Part shown: in pieces, positions 7,052-15,266 of the stretch
Position numbering within the stretch: the first letter of the stretch is position 1
How the letters are laid out: each line of letters begins with the position of its first letter
Made by a program: the position numbers and the translations under genes
Origin: CALCKU01 sp964571595
GTDB lineage: Bacteria > Pseudomonadota > Alphaproteobacteria > Caulobacterales > Maricaulaceae
DNA: 26,967 nucleotides
NCBI GenBank assembly: GCA_964571595.1
Contig: CAZNCJ010000030.1
Location: 1-26,967, forward strand
Direction: 5' to 3'
The notes under the pieces: model-generated
Seen by the model: only the letters and a program-made list of their open reading frames with translations
Databases searched by the model: none
What the model was told of the DNA's origin: nothing

Positions 7052-7711
7052 ATGTTTAACACCCTCTTCAAAATCTGGATCACAACGGCACTCGCAGCCC
7101 TTGTTTGGTTTGGTTATACAAGCCATAAAAACCAAAATGGGGCATTTAGCGCGCCGTCTCTTCCCACATTCGATTTGGCAGAAAAGAGCAAAGGCTTCTC
7201 TTTTGGTAAAAACCCGTTTAAGTCCAGTAGCTTAGATAAAAAAGTCGCAATTACACCCAATAGCCCTATCAAGTCGGCCAGCCTCGAAAAAGGCACTCCA
7301 AAAAGCGGCAATTTCTTCTCAAAGTTCAGTGATTTTACAAAGAAAGAATCCAAGAAAGCTAAAAACGATAAAGCTAAACTAAATCTAGCTTATACTGCGG
7401 CGTTTCCTGAAGTTTTGCGTCAAAACAACTGGGTGATTAGCAATGCCGGCCTGCCCGCCTGCAAGCTTAAACCCAGCGACACTTATAGTTTCGCAAACCG
7501 CCAAAACTCATCCGCAGGTATTGGCTGTCACCTTGTTAAAAGCGGGGCCTACCCCACCTATCAATGCCAGACAAAATCAGGTCGCAGAAAGCGGACTTAT
7601 ACGATCGAACCTGGCCATAAATTGCTTGGGATGGATACGATTGACAGGCCACATATCACGCTCTCGGACGTTAAGCGGCCTTCGCGTAAATTCTCACTAA
7701 AGCTCTGCTAG
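7052..7711 (+). CDS. membrane-anchored protein of unknown function
   Basis: 219 residues from ATG 7052, which has TAGGG six bases upstream; a TTG six bases earlier is a weaker start. A single hydrophobic helix at residues 5-22 (LFKIWITTALAALVWFGYT) is followed by a long Ser/Lys-rich linker and a C-terminal domain of roughly 110 residues with four cysteines (PACKL, GIGCH, YQCQT and the terminal LKLC). The likely layout is one membrane pass with a periplasmic domain that may form disulfides. I recognise no family. It stands alone between the hydrolase and the TerB-like gene, with gaps on both sides. Confidence 0.65.
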   Translation: MFNTLFKIWITTALAALVWFGYTSHKNQNGAFSAPSLPTFDLAEKSKGFSFGKNPFKSSSLDKKVAITPNSPIKSASLEKGTPKSGNFFSKFSDFTKKESKKAKNDKAKLNLAYTAAFPEVLRQNNWVISNAGLPACKLKPSDTYSFANRQNSSAGIGCHLVKSGAYPTYQCQTKSGRRKRTYTIEPGHKLLGMDTIDRPHITLSDVKRPSRKFSLKLC

Positions 7712-7758
7712 TCAGTTTATAAACGCATTCATATGCACCTATATCCTGCAGCACAGAG

Positions 7759-7787
7759 TTGTTTGCACCTCTGCACTATGCTATAAA
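7759..7787 (+). promoter_or_regulatory. candidate promoter of the TerB-like gene
   Basis: TTGTTT (7759-7764) and TATAAA (7782-7787) are spaced by 17 bases and lie about 50 bases before the TerB-like start codon, in an AT-rich gap. This is a pattern match only. Confidence 0.4.
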
Positions 7788-7838
7788 CTTGGCTAATAAT
7801 AAAAAATAATACAAAATTGTTTTAAGAGAGACCTGAAA

Positions 7839-8231
7839 ATGTTTTCGCATGATGACATTTTAACGCCTTTGGCCGTTACAGTCATAATAGATACCCATAT
7901 CCGGGATCTGGAACTCAATGAGTTTTGTTCACAAGCTGAGCATCTCATCGAGTTATTTTCCTTGCCGAAACTCTCGGATAAGGCGTTACGGGACTGGTTC
8001 AACACCAATCTTGAAGAGATTAAGGGGAAACTTAATAGTCCACGCAAAAATACTTTTATCCTGCGCACATTAACGCGGTTTAAGGATGATTTGCATGTCG
8101 AGAATATTTTCGACGCAATGGTCTCTATTTCTGTCAGCGATGAGGAATATAAGCGCGAAGAATCTGAACTGATAAAATCGGCCGCCTCTATTTGGGGCTA
8201 CCGGCGTCCGCCTATTAAAGTCGTTGATTAA
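7839..8231 (+). CDS. TerB-like (tellurite-resistance TerB fold) protein
   Basis: A 130-residue, all-helical, acidic cytosolic protein. The C-terminal part (VENIFDAMVSISVSDEEYKREESELIKSAASIWG) has the acidic helix-loop-helix pattern of the TerB/DjlA-N fold, where Asp/Glu clusters can hold a metal ion. An AGAGAG ribosome-binding site lies nine bases before the ATG. No other ter gene is near, so a role in tellurite resistance should not be assumed; single TerB-like proteins are common and mostly uncharacterised. It faces typA tail to tail. Confidence 0.7.
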   Translation: MFSHDDILTPLAVTVIIDTHIRDLELNEFCSQAEHLIELFSLPKLSDKALRDWFNTNLEEIKGKLNSPRKNTFILRTLTRFKDDLHVENIFDAMVSISVSDEEYKREESELIKSAASIWGYRRPPIKVVD

Positions 8232-8241
8232 ATCAAGATCA

Positions 8242-8259
8242 GCCCATTTCAAAACGGGC
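8242..8259 (-). terminator. weak hairpin after typA
   Basis: On the minus strand GCCCGTT-TTGA-AATGGGC forms a seven-base stem with one G-U pair, located in the 36-base convergent gap between typA and the TerB-like gene. No proper T-run follows, so as a rho-independent terminator it is weak. Confidence 0.3.
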
Positions 8260-8267
8260 CATAGTCT

Positions 8268-10121
8268 TTAGCTATTCATAGCTTCTAATTTTCGCGCTTC
8301 TTTCTTACGTTCATGCTCAAGCAAGAAGCGTTTGCGGATACGAATGCTTTCGGGCGTCACTTCCACCAATTCATCATCATTGATAAACTCCAGAGCATAT
8401 TCCAGCGTAATCTGGATGGGGGGTGTAAGAATAACTGCTTCATCCGATCCTGAGGCGCGTACATTTGTAAGCTGCTTTCCTTTAAGGGGATTGACCACAA
8501 GATCGTTATCCCGGGCATTAATCCCGATAATCATGCCCTCATAAACTTCAGCCGCGTGACCGATAAACATCTTACCACGCTCTTGGAGGTTCCACAGCGC
8601 ATAGCCAGCGGCTTTACCTGTTTCCTTTGAAACAAGCACGCCTTTTTGACGCCGCCCAATACCGGCCTTTGTGCGCGGCTTATAAGCATCGAAATTATGA
8701 TAAAGCAGGCCTGTACCTGATGTCAGTGTTAAAAACTCTGAGCGAAAGCCAATCAAACCACGTGTCGGGATCGAATAGTCCAAGCGGACACGTCCCTGTC
8801 CGTCAGGCACCATATCGGCGAGATTACCTTTACGCTCGCCGAGCTTTTCCATGATGGCGCCCTGATGATCGGTCTCGACATCAACGGTCAGGTTTTCCCA
8901 AGGCTCACATAATTCGCCGTCAATCTGCTTATTGATGACTTGCGGGCGGGATATGGCAAGCTCATAACCCTCGCGGCGCATATTCTCGATAAGGATGGAT
9001 AAATGTAATTCCCCGCGGCCAGAGACGCGAAACTTATCAGCTTCGTCTAATTGCTCGACGCGCAAAGCCACATTATGGATAAGCTCTTTTTCCAAGCGCT
9101 CATTGATATTACGCGAGGTCACATATTTTCCTTCGCGGCCCGCAAAAGGACTGTCATTGACCTGAAAAGTCATGGAGATTGTCGGCTCGTCAACGCTCAA
9201 AGGCGGCAAAAGTTCGATATTATCCGGATCACAAATCATGTCTGAAATGCCGAGCTTGTCTATCCCTGTAAAACAGCAAATATCTCCGGCAGAGACCGCG
9301 TCCATCTCAACACGTTCCAGACCCATAAAACCGTAGAGCAAAAGCACTTTGGCTTTGCGCGTGCCCCCGTCTGGTGTTGCGACAGTAACCTGCTGATTTT
9401 TCTTGATAGTACCGCGTACCACGCGCCCAATGCCGATAACCCCGACATAGCTATTATAATCAAGGGCGGAGACTTGAAGCTGCAAAGCCCCGTCTGGATC
9501 GACATCCGGCACAGGCGCGTATTTGACGATCGCCTCGAAAAGCGGGGTCATGTCCTCGCCCGTTGTTTCAGCATCATCGGACGCCCAGCCATTTAAGGCG
9601 GAGGCATAAATGACAGGAAAATCAAGTTGCTCATCTGTCGCCCCCAGACGGTCAAACAGATCAAATGTCTGGTCCACCACCCAATCAGGTCGCGCGCCAA
9701 CGCGGTCAATCTTATTGACCACAACAATCGGCTTGAGGCCTTGTGCTAAGGCTTTTTTCGTCACAAAGCTGGTTTGCGGCATGGGGCCTTCAACAGCGTC
9801 TACCAGGAGCACAACAGAATCCACCATAGATAAAACCCGCTCAACCTCACCGCCAAAATCAGCATGGCCCGGCGTATCAACAATATTGATGCGCCACTCT
9901 TTATTGGCGCTATCTGACCAGCGAATAGCCGTATTCTTGGCCAGGATTGTAATCCCGCGTTCTTTCTCAATATCATTTGAGTCCATGACGCGCTCTTCAA
10001 CCGCGCCGCGCTCATCCAGCGTACCTGACTGGCGTAGTAATTTATCAACAAGCGTTGTTTTGCCGTGGTCAACGTGAGCTACAATAGCGACATTGCGCAG
10101 ATTTTGGATGGAGTCGGTCAT
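8268..10121 (-). CDS. typA: ribosome-associated GTPase TypA/BipA
   Basis: 617 residues, a normal size for the family. GTPase motifs are intact: AHVDHGKTT (15-23), RGITI (55-59), DTPGH (82-86) and NKID (136-139). The EF-G-like domains and the BipA-specific C-terminal domain follow (for example SGRGELHLSILIENMRREGYE and RGLIGFRSEFLT). TypA binds the ribosome and helps 50S assembly and growth under cold or stress. The gene is monocistronic, with a roughly 210-base divergent region shared with the SIMPL lipoprotein genes; I could not fix a promoter there with confidence. Confidence 0.97.
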   Translation of the reverse strand: MTDSIQNLRNVAIVAHVDHGKTTLVDKLLRQSGTLDERGAVEERVMDSNDIEKERGITILAKNTAIRWSDSANKEWRINIVDTPGHADFGGEVERVLSMVDSVVLLVDAVEGPMPQTSFVTKKALAQGLKPIVVVNKIDRVGARPDWVVDQTFDLFDRLGATDEQLDFPVIYASALNGWASDDAETTGEDMTPLFEAIVKYAPVPDVDPDGALQLQVSALDYNSYVGVIGIGRVVRGTIKKNQQVTVATPDGGTRKAKVLLLYGFMGLERVEMDAVSAGDICCFTGIDKLGISDMICDPDNIELLPPLSVDEPTISMTFQVNDSPFAGREGKYVTSRNINERLEKELIHNVALRVEQLDEADKFRVSGRGELHLSILIENMRREGYELAISRPQVINKQIDGELCEPWENLTVDVETDHQGAIMEKLGERKGNLADMVPDGQGRVRLDYSIPTRGLIGFRSEFLTLTSGTGLLYHNFDAYKPRTKAGIGRRQKGVLVSKETGKAAGYALWNLQERGKMFIGHAAEVYEGMIIGINARDNDLVVNPLKGKQLTNVRASGSDEAVILTPPIQITLEYALEFINDDELVEVTPESIRIRKRFLLEHERKKEARKLEAMNS

Positions 10122-10331
10122 AATAGAAGGGCCTGATATCTTTTCGCGCCTGCTTTAGGGGTTTATAGAAAAAAGTCCAGCCCTTTAACCAGCCTGCGGG
10201 ATCGAATATCCGTTTATTAAATTCACGGCTTACGAGGCATAGCTGCGCAATTAAAATTAAATGGTCGCAATTTCGCCTTAAATCGCGATATATCTAAAAT
10301 AAGGGGCACATAATATTAAGGGGGGAACCTT

Positions 10332-11153
10332 ATGCGCTTCGTTTATATTTTAGGAATAGTTACAGCCTTAACAGCCTGCCAGCCAGCAAAAACACAGACC
10401 GATCTTCACAAAGAGAATATAAAAACCCTCGCTGTGACGGGTGTAGGCGAAATCGAAGTTATGCCAGATACATTTGTGTTATCTGGCGCCGTTATCAAAA
10501 AAGACGACGACGCACAAAGCGCCATGAACAGCTTGGCAGATATTATCAATTCCGTGCAAGCCTCAGTCGGAGAGATTGATAACCTCACCACCTCGGATTT
10601 TAATTTCGCCTCTGTCAATACAACAAGCGTCAAAGACCCGAAATGCCTGCTGTTTAACCAAGAGGCTGACCGGACAAACAACACATTACGGCAGAAGGAA
10701 AAACGCGTCACAAAGAAAGTCTGCGAAGATGTAGCGCAACAGGCATCATTAAGTTTCACCTTTACGGGCGGGTCGTCAAATCTGGCCGGCACCGCGCTTT
10801 CAAGATTTTCTAAGGCGGGAGCCATCAGGTTAAAGCTGGATGGTTACCGCATCGAGAATATTGACGAGGTTGAGCTTCAAGCCGGCGAACGGGCGGTTAA
10901 AAACGCGCGCGAAAAAGCCGACCGTATGGCCGCAGCTGCGGGCGCTAAGATCACAGGCGTTTTAAACTTAAACACTTATCAAGCCACCTATAATCAGCGT
11001 AATGCCGCACCGCCCCATATCAGCACATCAGGAGCGGGCGAGAGCGCGCAACTGGCGGAGGGAGGCGAGCCTGTTAACGTCACGGACTTAAATCTCGAGG
11101 CAGGCGCGCAAGTCGTCTCGGCCGCTATTGCGCTGGAGTTCACCTATGAATAG
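10332..11153 (+). CDS. SIMPL (DUF541) domain lipoprotein 1
   Basis: 273 residues with a GGGGGG ribosome-binding region just before the ATG. A lipoprotein signal peptide ends at Cys16 (LTAC). The rest is a SIMPL/DUF541 domain: the opening VTGVGEIEVMPDTFVLSGAV, the AGERAVKNAREKADRMAAAAGAKI helix and the closing VVSAAIALEFTYE strand are typical. Related proteins include the E. coli YggE oxidative-stress protein, and the fold can form large rings. Cys105 and Cys131 flank a polar Lys/Arg-rich loop and have counterparts in the neighbouring paralogue, suggesting a disulfide. It should sit on the periplasmic face of a membrane. Its stop overlaps the next gene by eight bases. Confidence 0.85.
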   Translation: MRFVYILGIVTALTACQPAKTQTDLHKENIKTLAVTGVGEIEVMPDTFVLSGAVIKKDDDAQSAMNSLADIINSVQASVGEIDNLTTSDFNFASVNTTSVKDPKCLLFNQEADRTNNTLRQKEKRVTKKVCEDVAQQASLSFTFTGGSSNLAGTALSRFSKAGAIRLKLDGYRIENIDEVELQAGERAVKNAREKADRMAAAAGAKITGVLNLNTYQATYNQRNAAPPHISTSGAGESAQLAEGGEPVNVTDLNLEAGAQVVSAAIALEFTYE

Positions 11154-12570
11154 TCGGTTATGGTTTTGGGGGCCGGCACTCGCCGTCCTTATGAGTGCAT
11201 GCAACCCTGCGGGACATGTCATGATAGATCTGGGCGATGTCGATGATTATTCCGAATTCCTAGAAGACCGGGACGCCAAAAACGCTCCTGAGCCTTTCAA
11301 GGCTAACCCCCTTTATGTCAGTGCGGTAGGTAAGGTAAAGGCCGTGCCAGATATTGCGGTAATTACTGCGCGAGTGAGTGCTAAATATTTAAATGAGTCA
11401 AAGGCCGTCAACGAAGTCGCCGAAATGATAAATACCGTTCAAGAGCGCTTAAAAAGCAAAGATATTGAAACGGGGTTTACGCAATTAGGCTCGCAGGTAA
11501 AACGTGATGAGGCATGTCAAAATGCCAATCATCTTGCCCAAATACGTTACAGCCAAATACAAAGTGATTACTGGTTTAATAAACAACTGGACACGCGCGG
11601 CGATAAAGACACTGAGCGCCGGAAAATAAAACCTCGTCTGGCGAAAGAGGTTTGCGAGGTCACCAACATCGAAGTCAGCTCAGATATGATCATTCGTGTA
11701 AAACCCGCCTCTGAAGCGGGGGCCGTCTTACAAGCGCTGGGTGATGCCAAAATTAGTACGGCACGGCTATTTGGTTATGACTTTTCAAACTATGACGCGC
11801 TTTATCAAGACGCCGCCGAAAAAGCCGTACAAGCCACTAGGCGCAAAGCAGAAATGATAACACGTATTGCCCAAACCGAACTTGGCGAGATCGAGAGTTT
11901 TACGGTCCAAGGCCCAAATAGAACGGGACGGTTTGGCCCGCAGCCTAATCTTATCAACCATGATAAAGTTAACCAAATTCATCGGTCACCCGGCGGTGGG
12001 GTTTACCCCGCCGTGCCTGCGCCGTATACCGTCTTTAACGGCGCGTCCTCTGCCTATGATCAAGTTGTAACAACAGGAGGTGGCGGCAGTTACACGGCCC
12101 AACCGTCATCTAGATACACAACTATCCCCCCAGTCTATGAGACTTACACAGAGCCAGTTGTCGTCCAAGAGGCCACTACAGAGCTTATAACCATCCCCGC
12201 AACATGGGAAAACGTCACGGAAACTGTAGTCGTTCAGCCTGCTTATACCGACCCTCAAGGTAATTTCACGCCAGCAGTGACCAAACAGCAAACCCGCCGC
12301 GTTGTAAAAACGCCTGCCCGCACCCAAGAAAGAGCCGTTCCTGCGGTAACAAAATTGGAAACACGCCGCCGCATTAAAACGCCCGCTCGGACCGTTGAAA
12401 ACTATGCAGGTGGTAGTTACTCTGGCGGGGGGATAAACCCCAACTCAAATGCTCTGCAAATGAGCCTACTATCCGGGCCGCAAACAATTTCAGTGAGCGC
12501 GACGATCTCCTATAATTACAAGACACCGATTGACGGCACGATAGTGCCCGAAGATTATGAGAGGAACTAA
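11146..12570 (+). CDS. SIMPL (DUF541) domain lipoprotein 2 with repeat-rich insertion
   Basis: 474 residues from ATG 11146, which has a GGAG seven bases upstream and lies inside the end of the previous gene. A lipoprotein signal ends at Cys19 (LMSAC). Residues 55-255 follow the SIMPL pattern of the upstream paralogue, including a matching cysteine pair (Cys124, Cys170). Then comes an insertion of about 180 residues (about 259-440): a Gly/Pro/Tyr/Ser-rich part, followed by Val/Thr/Pro-rich repeats such as TEPVVVQ/TETVVVQ and TRRVVKTPARTQE/TRRRIKTPARTVE. The final SIMPL strand resumes at LLSGPQTISVSATISYNY. The insertion looks like a surface-exposed extended domain. The two genes probably arose by duplication and act together; function unknown. 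Confidence 0.8.
   Translation: MNSRLWFWGPALAVLMSACNPAGHVMIDLGDVDDYSEFLEDRDAKNAPEPFKANPLYVSAVGKVKAVPDIAVITARVSAKYLNESKAVNEVAEMINTVQERLKSKDIETGFTQLGSQVKRDEACQNANHLAQIRYSQIQSDYWFNKQLDTRGDKDTERRKIKPRLAKEVCEVTNIEVSSDMIIRVKPASEAGAVLQALGDAKISTARLFGYDFSNYDALYQDAAEKAVQATRRKAEMITRIAQTELGEIESFTVQGPNRTGRFGPQPNLINHDKVNQIHRSPGGGVYPAVPAPYTVFNGASSAYDQVVTTGGGGSYTAQPSSRYTTIPPVYETYTEPVVVQEATTELITIPATWENVTETVVVQPAYTDPQGNFTPAVTKQQTRRVVKTPARTQERAVPAVTKLETRRRIKTPARTVENYAGGSYSGGGINPNSNALQMSLLSGPQTISVSATISYNYKTPIDGTIVPEDYERN
12292..12399 (+). repeat. two-copy coding repeat (TRRxxKTPART)
   Basis: Codons for TRRVVKTPARTQE (12292-12330) and TRRRIKTPARTVE (12361-12399) repeat with a 69-base period. VPAVTK or TPAVTK precedes each copy. 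The repeat lies inside the insertion of the second SIMPL lipoprotein. Confidence 0.6.
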
Positions 12571-12679
12571 TGCAGGAAATTTATAAGCGCACAGAGGGCA
12601 GTTAGATTTAAGACTTGCCCTTAATCACCTGCGGTTTTAGGTTTTCGGAATAAGAAAAATCTAAAATTATGGGGTCCAG

Positions 12680-13894
12680 ATGCGTAAAATTTCAATCGGC
12701 TTTAGCGTCATTCTCGTTATATTATTGGGCCTGCTCGCTCTTAATTGGGGCAATATACAACGCTTACTATTGGTCAAAGACTTTCTTGATCCAGATAATG
12801 TTGTCACGAATTTTGCCCAAGCCGGTGACGCCTTTCATAAAAGAGAGCTTGAAGTCACTGTCCCTGAACATAAGTGGGACCGCGAGCCGCAAGCCCTGCC
12901 CGCGCAGATAAATTTACTGGGAAAAACCATCACACCCCAATCCTATATGGAAGCAACGGATACTGTGGCGCTGCTTGTGATTAAAGACGACAAAGTTTTA
13001 TTTGAAGATTATTACAAAGGCGCCAAGGCGGAAGATCACCGTATCTCATGGTCTGTTGCCAAGAGCTTTTTATCTTCTCTTATCGGGGCTGCGATTGACC
13101 GCGGCGAGATTAAAAGCGTCAATGACACAATGGACACTTACGCCCCCGCCCTTAAAGGAACAGTCTATGAAGGTGTGGCGATAAAAGACGTACTGCGTAT
13201 GTCCAGCGGTGTGCGCTTTAGCGAGGATTATTTCGACAATAATAGTGACGTTGTGAAAATGACAAACATACTCGCAATTAAAGGCTCGCTGGACGAATTT
13301 ACAACGCGCTATAAAGACCGCGATTTTAAACCTGGTGAATTTATCCGCTATGTTTCCATCGACACCCACGCCATTGGCATGGTGCTATCCGGGGCGACGG
13401 GAAAATCCCCCTCTGAGAATTTCGAAGATGTGCTGGGAAGCCAGCTCGGCTTTAGTCAGGGTATTCATTACATCACGGATAGCGAAGGCGGAGAATATGT
13501 CTTGGGCGGACTGAATATGTCGGCGCGTGACTACGCCCTATTTGGCAAACTGTTCTTACAAGACGGTGTCTGGGACGACCAGCAGCTTATCTCGAAATCA
13601 TGGGTGGATGAAAGCACGGCTCGCGCCGACATTCCGCGCGCAGATGGCGGACCGCTCGGATATGGCTATCAATGGTGGCGCCCTATTCTAAGGGACGGCA
13701 CATTATATCAGGATGATTATTACGCCGCCGGATTTTACGGGCAATTTATTTACGTCAATCCCGAGGCCAATATGATCATAGTCAAACTTTCCGTTTTCCC
13801 GGATTCTTCTGAAAAGGATGAAAACGGTCTGCCCCAAGGTGTGAAAGCAACGGAGTTTTTCAGAGAACTAACCGCGTATTATGCGGGACAGTAA
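12680..13894 (+). CDS. membrane-anchored serine hydrolase, class C beta-lactamase fold
   Basis: 404 residues. A hydrophobic helix at residues 5-22 makes an uncleaved anchor or signal. The catalytic SxxK is Ser125-Val-Ala-Lys128 (SWSVAKSF), the second motif is Tyr224-Val-Ser226 (RYVSIDTH), and the third, usually HTG or KTG, appears to be AGFYGQF near the C-terminus, as in the 6-aminohexanoate-dimer hydrolase (NylB) group. This family includes esterases, amidases and peptidases, and the sequence does not show which. It sits about 110 bases behind the SIMPL pair on the same strand, and only six bases separate its stop from that of the convergent nitroreductase gene. Confidence 0.85.
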   Translation: MRKISIGFSVILVILLGLLALNWGNIQRLLLVKDFLDPDNVVTNFAQAGDAFHKRELEVTVPEHKWDREPQALPAQINLLGKTITPQSYMEATDTVALLVIKDDKVLFEDYYKGAKAEDHRISWSVAKSFLSSLIGAAIDRGEIKSVNDTMDTYAPALKGTVYEGVAIKDVLRMSSGVRFSEDYFDNNSDVVKMTNILAIKGSLDEFTTRYKDRDFKPGEFIRYVSIDTHAIGMVLSGATGKSPSENFEDVLGSQLGFSQGIHYITDSEGGEYVLGGLNMSARDYALFGKLFLQDGVWDDQQLISKSWVDESTARADIPRADGGPLGYGYQWWRPILRDGTLYQDDYYAAGFYGQFIYVNPEANMIIVKLSVFPDSSEKDENGLPQGVKATEFFRELTAYYAGQ

Positions 13895-13900
13895 ACCTCA

Positions 13901-14590
13901 CTAGCTGTAATATTTCGTGACTTCTGAGAGATCCGCGCGGTCCGCATAAAGATCATTCACAGGCGCGTCAGGATTGCCATAACCCAAAGACATGCCGACA
14001 AGCACCTCTTCTTCTTCGGGGATATCTAACAGCTCGTGACACACCGATGTCCAGTTACGCCACCAGCCTTGCGGCGCGGTGTGAAGGCCTTCCTCACGCG
14101 CGAGCAACATAAGGCTTTGTAAGAAAATCCCGACATCCATATATTGCGGCATTTCAAGACGTTTATCACCCGTAATAATAATTCCCACTGGCGCGCCGAA
14201 AAATTTGGCATTATTAGCCAGCCAGACAAGACGGCCCATCTTATTGTCTTTCTCAATTCCGACAAGGCTGTACATATCCTCGCCCAGCTTATAGCGCCAA
14301 GAACGCTGCGGCTCCCAGAGGGGCGAAGGATAGGCCCGATATGTCGGCTCCTCGCGCGTGCCAGATAATGTCCGCTCAGCCGCCAGCGTTTTAAACTTAT
14401 CCAGCGTGTCCCCCGTCATAATATGCAATTTCCAAGGCTGGAGATTACCGCCAGATGGACTGCGCATAGCCGTGGTTAAAATACGCTCCAGCACATCTTG
14501 AGGCACGGGTTTATCAAGGAAGTCCCGCACAGTGATACGGCTATTAATCGCTTCAGTAACGCGGGGTGTTTTTTGTGTATTAAGGGCCAT
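13901..14590 (-). CDS. nitroreductase family FMN-dependent oxidoreductase
   Basis: 229 residues from ATG 14590; an upstream extension of the frame only crosses the small membrane gene. FMN-binding features of the nitroreductase fold are present: SRITVRDF (17-24), RSPSGGNLQPW (43-53) and, near the end, the VLVGMSLGYGNPDAPVN segment that closes over the flavin. Such enzymes use NAD(P)H to reduce nitro groups, quinones or enones; the natural substrate is not evident. It starts four bases after the stop of the 57-residue membrane protein, so the two form an operon. Confidence 0.9.
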   Translation of the reverse strand: MALNTQKTPRVTEAINSRITVRDFLDKPVPQDVLERILTTAMRSPSGGNLQPWKLHIMTGDTLDKFKTLAAERTLSGTREEPTYRAYPSPLWEPQRSWRYKLGEDMYSLVGIEKDNKMGRLVWLANNAKFFGAPVGIIITGDKRLEMPQYMDVGIFLQSLMLLAREEGLHTAPQGWWRNWTSVCHELLDIPEEEEVLVGMSLGYGNPDAPVNDLYADRADLSEVTKYYS

Positions 14591-14594
14591 AGGT

Positions 14595-14768
14595 CTACTT
14601 CTTTTGTGTGAACTTCTGCATCCAGAGTAAGACAAAATAATCCAACGCCGCAATAGATAATCCAGCCAAAACCGCCAATAGCCCGTTCCCGCTTGCCCGC
14701 CAAATCATATAGGCCAATCCAGCGCCAATAATGAGCGCCCCAAAGGCGGGGCCTTCTAGGATTTTCAT
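14595..14768 (-). CDS. 57-residue two-helix membrane protein
   Basis: ATG at 14768 follows a GAGGGGGG ribosome-binding site; the stop TAG is at 14595-14597. The protein begins MKILEGPAFGALIIGAG, has two hydrophobic stretches (about residues 8-24 and 30-50) and ends in a basic tail QKFTQKK. Both ends basic or neutral around two helices fits a small inner-membrane hairpin protein. It lies four bases before the nitroreductase gene on the same strand. No family recognised. The ribosome-binding site and tight spacing argue that it is real. Confidence 0.65.
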   Translation of the reverse strand: MKILEGPAFGALIIGAGLAYMIWRASGNGLLAVLAGLSIAALDYFVLLWMQKFTQKK

Positions 14769-14852
14769 ACTGTATCCCCCCTCTCACTAATGTGTTTGGT
14801 CATCTCTTACATCTGCGCCTATAATTTCTAACATAAAAATAGGGAGAGGCAC

Positions 14853-15266
14853 ATGTTAGATATTAAAAAACAAATGGAAGTGGAGCGCGTAGCCCGCTGG
14901 CTTATGGCACTTATCTTGCTCACAGCAGGCACGAGTAAACTCTTTAGCAAGGGCGGATTTAAAGCCTATTATTCCGGCCAGTTTGGAAATGCCGATTTGC
15001 GCATCAACTTACCCGCCTTTGCCTATGATATATATCTCACGCTCATTCCCTTTATCGAAATTGTCTTAGGCGCGGCCCTTCTGGTCGCGGCGTTCAAACA
15101 TTTCACAATATGGGCGTGGTATGGTTTTATGGCGACATTGCTGGTCGGTCATTATATTTTGCAAGAATGGTCAGAGGTCAATCAAATGCTGCCCTATTTC
15201 TTTCTGGGTATGATTTGCCATTTATTGCCAACCAAAACCTCTGGTGAAACCAAGCTAAGTGCTTAG
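14853..15266 (+). CDS. DoxX/MauE-like membrane protein
   Basis: 137 residues with a GGGAGAGG ribosome-binding site. Four hydrophobic helices and the N-terminal VARWLMALILLTAGTSKLF, with the IPFIEIVLGAALLVAAF helix, match the DoxX/MauE group of small membrane proteins, often linked with redox or thiol metabolism. No redox-active CxxC is present; the single Cys is near the C-terminus. Its stop codon overlaps that of the convergent M48 protease gene by three bases. Family is fairly sure, function unknown. Confidence 0.7.
   Translation: MLDIKKQMEVERVARWLMALILLTAGTSKLFSKGGFKAYYSGQFGNADLRINLPAFAYDIYLTLIPFIEIVLGAALLVAAFKHFTIWAWYGFMATLLVGHYILQEWSEVNQMLPYFFLGMICHLLPTKTSGETKLSA

Noticed and set aside
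4921..8231. Idea that the methyltransferase, hydrolase, unknown and TerB-like genes form a metalloid-resistance island.
   Set aside because: Gaps, a terminator-like hairpin and a separate promoter suggest independent units; TerB-like alone does not imply tellurite resistance.
12570..12605. 11-residue ORF overlapping the stop of the second SIMPL gene (TAATG) with GAGAGG upstream.
   Set aside because: Too short to support as a gene without conservation data.
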